From contig NW_019168481.1 in NCBI RefSeq assembly GCF_002303985.1, positions 1,240,001 through 1,304,000 on the forward strand: 64,000 bases of DNA, in the 5' to 3' direction. The stretch's first letter is position 1, and each line of letters opens with the position of its first letter. This DNA is from Durio zibethinus (taxonomy: Eukaryota > Streptophyta > Magnoliopsida > Malvales > Malvaceae). The notes under the pieces are model-generated. The model had not been told where the DNA came from. It made no database searches and worked only from the letters and a program-made list of their open reading frames with translations. This document shows, piece by piece, positions 58,791 through 64,000 of this stretch. Both the position numbers and the translations under genes were made by a program.

Positions 58791-61008
58791 TCTAGAATCA
58801 TTATAGGATATATCAATTTGAAGAAGGGAATGCGATTCACAACTATTAGTTTGCCGGTATTTTCTGGCCTCTTTGCCAACTTAATCGCAGCCGCTGCTGC
58901 AGCACCAGATGATATACCTACCTGTCAAGACATATATAAATTTAACTTATGTAACAACCAAAGGAAAAGAAGAAAAATACAAGTGTTGTAGAAGGTCATA
59001 TCTCATGAGAATCCATTAATTGTTCTGAACATACCAGCAAACCTTCTTTCAAGGCTAGCAGTTTAGCAGTTTCAATGGCTTCTTCACCAGATACCTAAAA
59101 GGTTATCACAGAAGCATCAATAAAAGGAATAGAAAACTACCATGCATCATATTGCATAAGCCAAGGATCAGATGGTTGATACTTGCCATGGAAAATGAAA
59201 GCAAATAATGGGAGAGAATCAGTTCTTATCAGGAAAACAAATAGCATCATCAAGGATGCTATTGGGACTTACCTGAATAACTTCATCAAGGATGCCAACA
59301 TCCAAAACATCAGGGATGATACCAGCACCAATTCCTTGGATCGGATGAGGGCCTCTGACATGGCAGGCAATGTCATAAAGGAAATAGTTAAGTACTGGAT
59401 GTTGCTCAAATCATGAAGGTTATGAAATTGTGTTCAACAACATAATTCCATATTGGGTAGGTAAAACAAAATGTTTTACAGCTTCAAAGTTTCGAAACAA
59501 CATTGAATCCAATAATATTAGAAGAATTTGACAATGTCAGTAAAAAGAAAGGAAGAATGAAGGGTGAAAAAACTTGAAACTTACCAGGTTTTCCACCATT
59601 CAGGACCGCACTTTCAACTGGTTCTATGCCATATACCTATATGTCAACACAAGAAGAAAATGCTCTCATTAACATAACAACTAGAACATTTCTGCATGAC
59701 TTTCAATCCAAAACGTGGGCATCATCTCTTCTATTGAAAAAAAAAGGAGGAAACCTTGATTTCTGAGTTTTTCTCTTTGAGGAATTTGCCTGCACCTGTT
59801 AATGTACCGCCTGTTCCTATGCCTGCAACCAGCACATCAACTTCTCACCCGAGTCCTTCCATATCTCGGGACCTGTAGTTTCATAATGAATCTAAACAAA
59901 GAATTCATTGGTTAATTTTAAACATCAACTGGATTATGAAATATAGAAAAGTTAACAGTAAAGATAATACCTGTGGATTGGAAGCATTTTCAAATTGCCG
60001 AAGCATGTGACCATTAGTTGTTTTATTTAGTATCTCCTCAGCCTTGTCTAAAATTCCCTTAATGCCCTTGGCAGGGTTAGTGAGGTATACCTCAGCTCCA
60101 AAAGCTCGAAGAACAATTCTCCTCTCAAGGCTCAAAGATGCTCGCATTGTAACGATAATTTTATAACCCCTGGCTGCTCCAATGAAAGCCAATCCAATGC
60201 CAGTATTACCACTGGTAGGCTCAATGAGGACACTCTTTAGCCAATATTATTTGAATATATGCAGAACCAAAGGGAGGTTTGTTAGCTTAAATGTTCCATA
60301 TTGGACCATGCATGTGGAAAGTAGTCCTCATTTAATCAAAAGACAACTGAAGCAGAAGATATTAGTTTAAGCCTCGCACGAGCAAAATAGACCTTTGTAA
60401 ATTGCAACAGACCCCATTCAAGTATAGGCATATCTGATAAAGCGATCAACTTCTTTTGTGCTCAATAAAACTATATAAATTTCAGGTGTTCTTGGATCTA
60501 TAATTCTTCTTAATCAGATTATCAACCAATTACTGCACATGAATTAATTTGAAAGCTACACCTAGCAAAGCACATTAAAATATGGTAATGTCCATTTTAC
60601 CTTCGCTGGTGTAATCAAGCCCTTATCTTCTGCATCTTTGATCATGCTGTATGCAATCCTGCATATCCATAAAGAATGACCAAAGGTGTTAATTTGCAGG
60701 TAACACTTTCCAAGGTGCAGTGAAGAAAATACAATCAAGTGTAAATAAAGCTTATGCCTGTCTTTAACACTGGAGCAAGGTTCCATTAGCTCTAGGTTGG
60801 CAGCAATGCGAGCTACACAACCTTCCACGATATTGTTCAGATATACCATAGGTGTATTACCTATTAACTGCAGAAGCCACAAAAGAGAATCAAAGGAAAT
60901 TTTGAAAAAGAAGAAGAAGCAGAAGACAAAGGGCAGTGTGAAGCTTTAACGATTGAGAATAAAAATTACTTCAGTAACATCTTTCTTGATTGCACAATTC
61001 TCCTCCAT
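57795..61008 (-). pseudogene. Cysteine synthase / OAS-TL family, CYSD-like, 1-nt frameshift
   Basis: Ten exons, leftward: 61008-60970, 60867-60758, 60658-60601, 60234-59971, 59891-59755, 59636-59585, 59352-59273, 59094-59035, 58921-58841, 57884-57795. The product would be about 323 residues, the family length. Key parts are present: LIGNTPMVYLNN, PLP-lysine motif SSVKDR, phosphate-binding PTSGNTG, GTGGTLTGAGK, GISSGAAAAAA, and the end FPSAGERYLSSPLFDSL. The start MEENCAIKKDVTE resembles CYSD1/2, cytosolic O-acetylserine(thiol)lyase-like enzymes. Exon 5 is 137 nt where 138 is required: one base is missing near 59841, giving a premature TAG in the exon. Intron 2 has a GC donor (ACAG|GCATAA), and a usually conserved MPAS reads MRAS. 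It is either a young pseudogene or carries a sequence error. Confidence 0.82.
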
Positions 61009-62284
61009 GTCTTGTTCTCCAAATTCTGCAACCTGATAGAACAAGCACTGCAATCTAGCAACGGAAACAAGTGGTTGGTAATGCACAGGTGAGGATGCAT
61101 GAAAATCAAAAGTGAAAACTTACTATAATCAATAATCAACTATGATGAACATAGAATCGAAATTGTGGAAAACCAAAAGTCAAAGCCTACTATATGTAGG
61201 AATAAACTGTGATGAACAGAGAAGAGAACTGAGGAAAACACAATTGATTTCAAGTACCCAGTATTTTGTTTAATAAGAATTTCAGTACCTGCTATTGGAG
61301 GAACTTAAACACCCAAGTTTCTGAAAGTTATAAAGAGCATAGAAAAGCGGAGTAAACAAGTAATAGTTATTTCCCATAAATGGAAATTGAAACAGACTAA
61401 CCATTGGAAATTTTACCAAACAATAAAAAAAGGGAAATAAATCATATCAAAAAATGTCAAAGAAACAAGAAAAAATGAAACCGTAAATGCATAAAAGGAA
61501 ATTTACAATAGTTGGATTAGTCCTATACTGCAGATATTTCTAAGGGATGCCTTTGGGTAGTCTAACAACAAACAAGTCAAAAATAAGAAGATAATATGTA
61601 TAAAAGTAAACACATGGTTCAAAGGCAACAGATGTTGATATTCGATAATGCAGCTGATGAGCTTTGTGTTTTATTATGTTATATAGCCAATTGAAGGCAA
61701 ATTATGCATTTGTAACTCCAAAACTGTACCAACTCCCTTCGAACTTAGCCTTGAAATAAGTAAAGAAGTCTTGTTTTTTTCTCCCACTTGCACTTCAATA
61801 CAGTGAATAATCAACTTTTCATTTCAGTATTGCTTTAACAAGGCCAAAGATAAGCTTCTTACAGCAGACAGAACGCAGACTGTCTATGGATATAACTATA
61901 CCCCATATAGATTTGAAACTTGTTTTTTAAATTATTTGCATTGAGATTTACAAAGACTAGCATTCATTGAGATGGTTGAATGGAATAGCTGGATTGTTAT
62001 GGACTTTCCTGTACTTGTCATCCTTATCACTTCACTTTCCCTGTTGATACTTCCTTTACGCAACAAAATCTGTTTCCTTTTTTACTAGTCAAGAGGGGTA
62101 AGCCACATGACTTTCGAATGTGGAAAATATTTTCTTTCCTCTTGGTCATTTTCCGCTTGTCCCTTCATATTTTATTGTCCAAGACGGCAAAAACAAAGAA
62201 AATGGCTGGGATGGGTGCGGTTTATTTGGTAGTTCAATAAAAGGCTTATGATTCTTGCTCCATCTCAAGTCTCAAATGGTCAGG
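61009..62284. other. Upstream region of the CYSD-like gene
   Basis: No gene supported. A possible acceptor (GTTGCAG|AATTTGG) just upstream of the ATG suggests a 5' UTR intron. The rest is ordinary AT-rich sequence. Confidence 0.45.
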
Positions 62285-64000
62285 CCGTTTGCTTGTATTT
62301 TCTTATATCATATTTTATACAAAAGACATGTAAAATATAAAAATTATTATGTAATAATTTTTATCCACGTATCAAATATGAATTATATTTTTTGATTTTT
62401 GATAAATTTATATATATTCTTTAATTTTAAATCATATCGTTTTTTATTTATGTTTAAAAAAATTTTTGATAGCAAAACACATTTACATGCATATTTGGTA
62501 AACAATTATAATACGTATTCCAGTCCCCCTCCTTCATTATAAATCATATAAAAAATCTTACTACAAAAAACTAATTTATTCATATTTTTCATATCTCACT
62601 GCATATTCTCTTTTTTTTTCCTACATTTTTGTCCAATATTAGTGCATAGACTTGTAATAAACATTGATTTTTTTTAATATTTTATTCTTTGTTCTTGGCA
62701 TTTTGCTTTATGTGAATTAAAAAAGAAAATGAAATTAAATGTTGGTTTGAAAGAAGACATATATATTCTTTAAGACATGTTTGGTGTACTGTAAAGAAAA
62801 TTTACTAAAAAATCCTCAAACCAATTTGAGGTAGAAGGTTTTTTCTACTTATTAAGCTCTCTTACAGCCAGGGAAGTTTTAAGATTTTTCAGTCTGATAC
62901 ATAAGCTAGAATGAAAAACAAAAGAAGCCAGGCTCAGTCCATGGTGGAATGCAAAATACAATGATTTGCTGAGTCAGGAAAGAGCACTTTTCTGAGTTGG
63001 ACGGTGCATCAATCAAAGGTCATGTTTTCTGCTTCATGCCTTAAGGTGTCAAACAATGGAGAAGACAGGTAACGCTCACCGGCGCTGGGGAAAATAGCCT
63101 GCGTAAGAGGAAAAAAGGCTCGAGAATTAGGAAAATTAACAAACAGGAGATTTCAGCTGTGCAAGACTTTTTACTTGTTCTACCAGTGATGCAAAACCAG
63201 TTCAGCAAAGCAAAAATTCAGGCTAAGGCCGGAAATGGAAAACATATGGACATAACCTTATCCTTTTGACATAACTCATCATTTTAAATGGTACACAATG
63301 ACATGATAACAAAATGATAAAAAAAATACCAAATCGATATGATTTAAAATTTTAATAAAAATCGTATATGAAAACCAAGATATGTGTTTAGTGTTAGGTA
63401 TGTTGACATGAATTGTGACAACAATTTTGGTGTTTGACATGAAATAGACGAACACAGATACAGAAATTGATGGATCTAGCTTTTGGGATCTCAAGTCTGA
63501 ACCTAACTAGGGCCTGCCCTTTCATGCATCATGAATAAGCTATCAGGTTTTAAGTCAAGTTCTATGCTTAAGATGTGGTGAAGTCTCTCCTTAATCTCCC
63601 TAATCATGTAACCATTTTTTACCCTGCAATTCAAATACCAGAAGATTTTGCACCGGACACCCTTTTACAGATCAATTCCAACCTTTAATTTGAGTGACTG
63701 GTATAAGCCAAACTATGAAGAACTTTTCAAGTGACAATGGGATACCAATAGGGCTCTGCATTAGCTTGTGCCAGAAACAAGTCTTTAGAAAACCTGGATT
63801 GTTGTGAAGATTTTTTTTCTGTAATGGGAATCTCAGAGAACCTCCTTTACTTGAATGGACAGATTCAATAATCTAAGATTCAACCAACAACTAGCATATA
63901 TTTTGACAATATAAACGAGACAAGACAAATCAAGAACTGCAGAAACTGTCATTTGAGCCACCTTGTAAAATAATTTTTCAGAGTTAATCAACTTTTATCT
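62285..64000. repeat. Tandem duplication unit, right copy (runs off the window)
   Basis: Near copy of 57010-58790 in the same orientation. The match continues to the last base of the window, so the duplication extends further right. Confidence 0.85.
63009..63098 (-). CDS. Last exon of a second CYSD-like cysteine synthase (partial)
   Basis: Ninety bases, 29 residues and TGA, preceded by the same acceptor (TTACGCAG|). It encodes AIFPSAGERYLSSPLFDTLR and then HEAENMTFD, differing from the first copy at two residues (Ser to Thr, Ser to Asn), with no break. The rest of the gene would lie right of 64000; the penultimate exon should begin just outside the window, judging by the 5.2 kb offset. This copy may be the working gene of the pair. 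Confidence 0.8.
   Translation of the reverse strand, partial: AIFPSAGERYLSSPLFDTLRHEAENMTFD

Noticed and set aside
1..64000. CRISPR arrays, operons, phage or bacterial defence systems
   Set aside because: The sequence is plant nuclear DNA with spliced genes; no such structures were seen.

Overview
The window is nuclear DNA from a core eudicot plant; I cannot name the species. The evidence is AT-rich sequence, many short GT-AG introns, plant-specific gene families (EDR1-type Raf kinase, DRB protein, CYSD-type cysteine synthase), a TRIM with an initiator-Met tRNA primer site, MITE-like elements and telo-box promoters. Almost all real genes lie on the minus strand. Exon joins below were checked by reading-frame phase; no transcript data were used.

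Layout: 1-5.2 kb holds the last exon of a gene entering from the left, a degenerate TRIM and a possible 44-residue peptide gene. 5.2-9.7 kb is a myristoylated CDK-like kinase. 9.7-11.98 kb is AT-rich repeat. 11.98-12.9 kb is a decayed NOP58 copy and 13.8-17.4 kb is intact NOP58. 18.0-22.0 kb is a double-stranded-RNA-binding protein. 21.0-28.3 kb is a two-copy tandem duplication carrying the DRB leader plus an unrecognised gene; the second copy is split by a ~2.06 kb solo LTR. 30.4-39.8 kb is a WDR48/LRS1-type WD40 gene. 39.9-46.7 kb is very AT-rich and holds a duplicated pair of small cysteine-rich secreted peptides, one broken. 46.8-53.6 kb is an EDR1-like kinase, 54.4-56.8 kb is TSR2, 57.8-61.0 kb is a CYSD-type cysteine synthase carrying a 1-nt frameshift, and the last exon of a second tandem copy lies at 63.0 kb.

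The genes do not form one pathway. NOP58 (box C/D snoRNP core) and TSR2 (40S maturation) are both ribosome-biogenesis genes and both have telo-box promoters. The strongest theme is local tandem duplication with unequal decay: NOP58, the DRB leader with its neighbour, the cysteine-rich peptide pair and the cysteine synthases are each duplicated, and in every pair where both copies can be compared one copy is damaged or remodelled. I found no clearly new multi-gene system. The best leads are the remodelled gene with an orphan promoter (23.8-28.3 kb), the cysteine-rich peptide pair and the CYSD pair.
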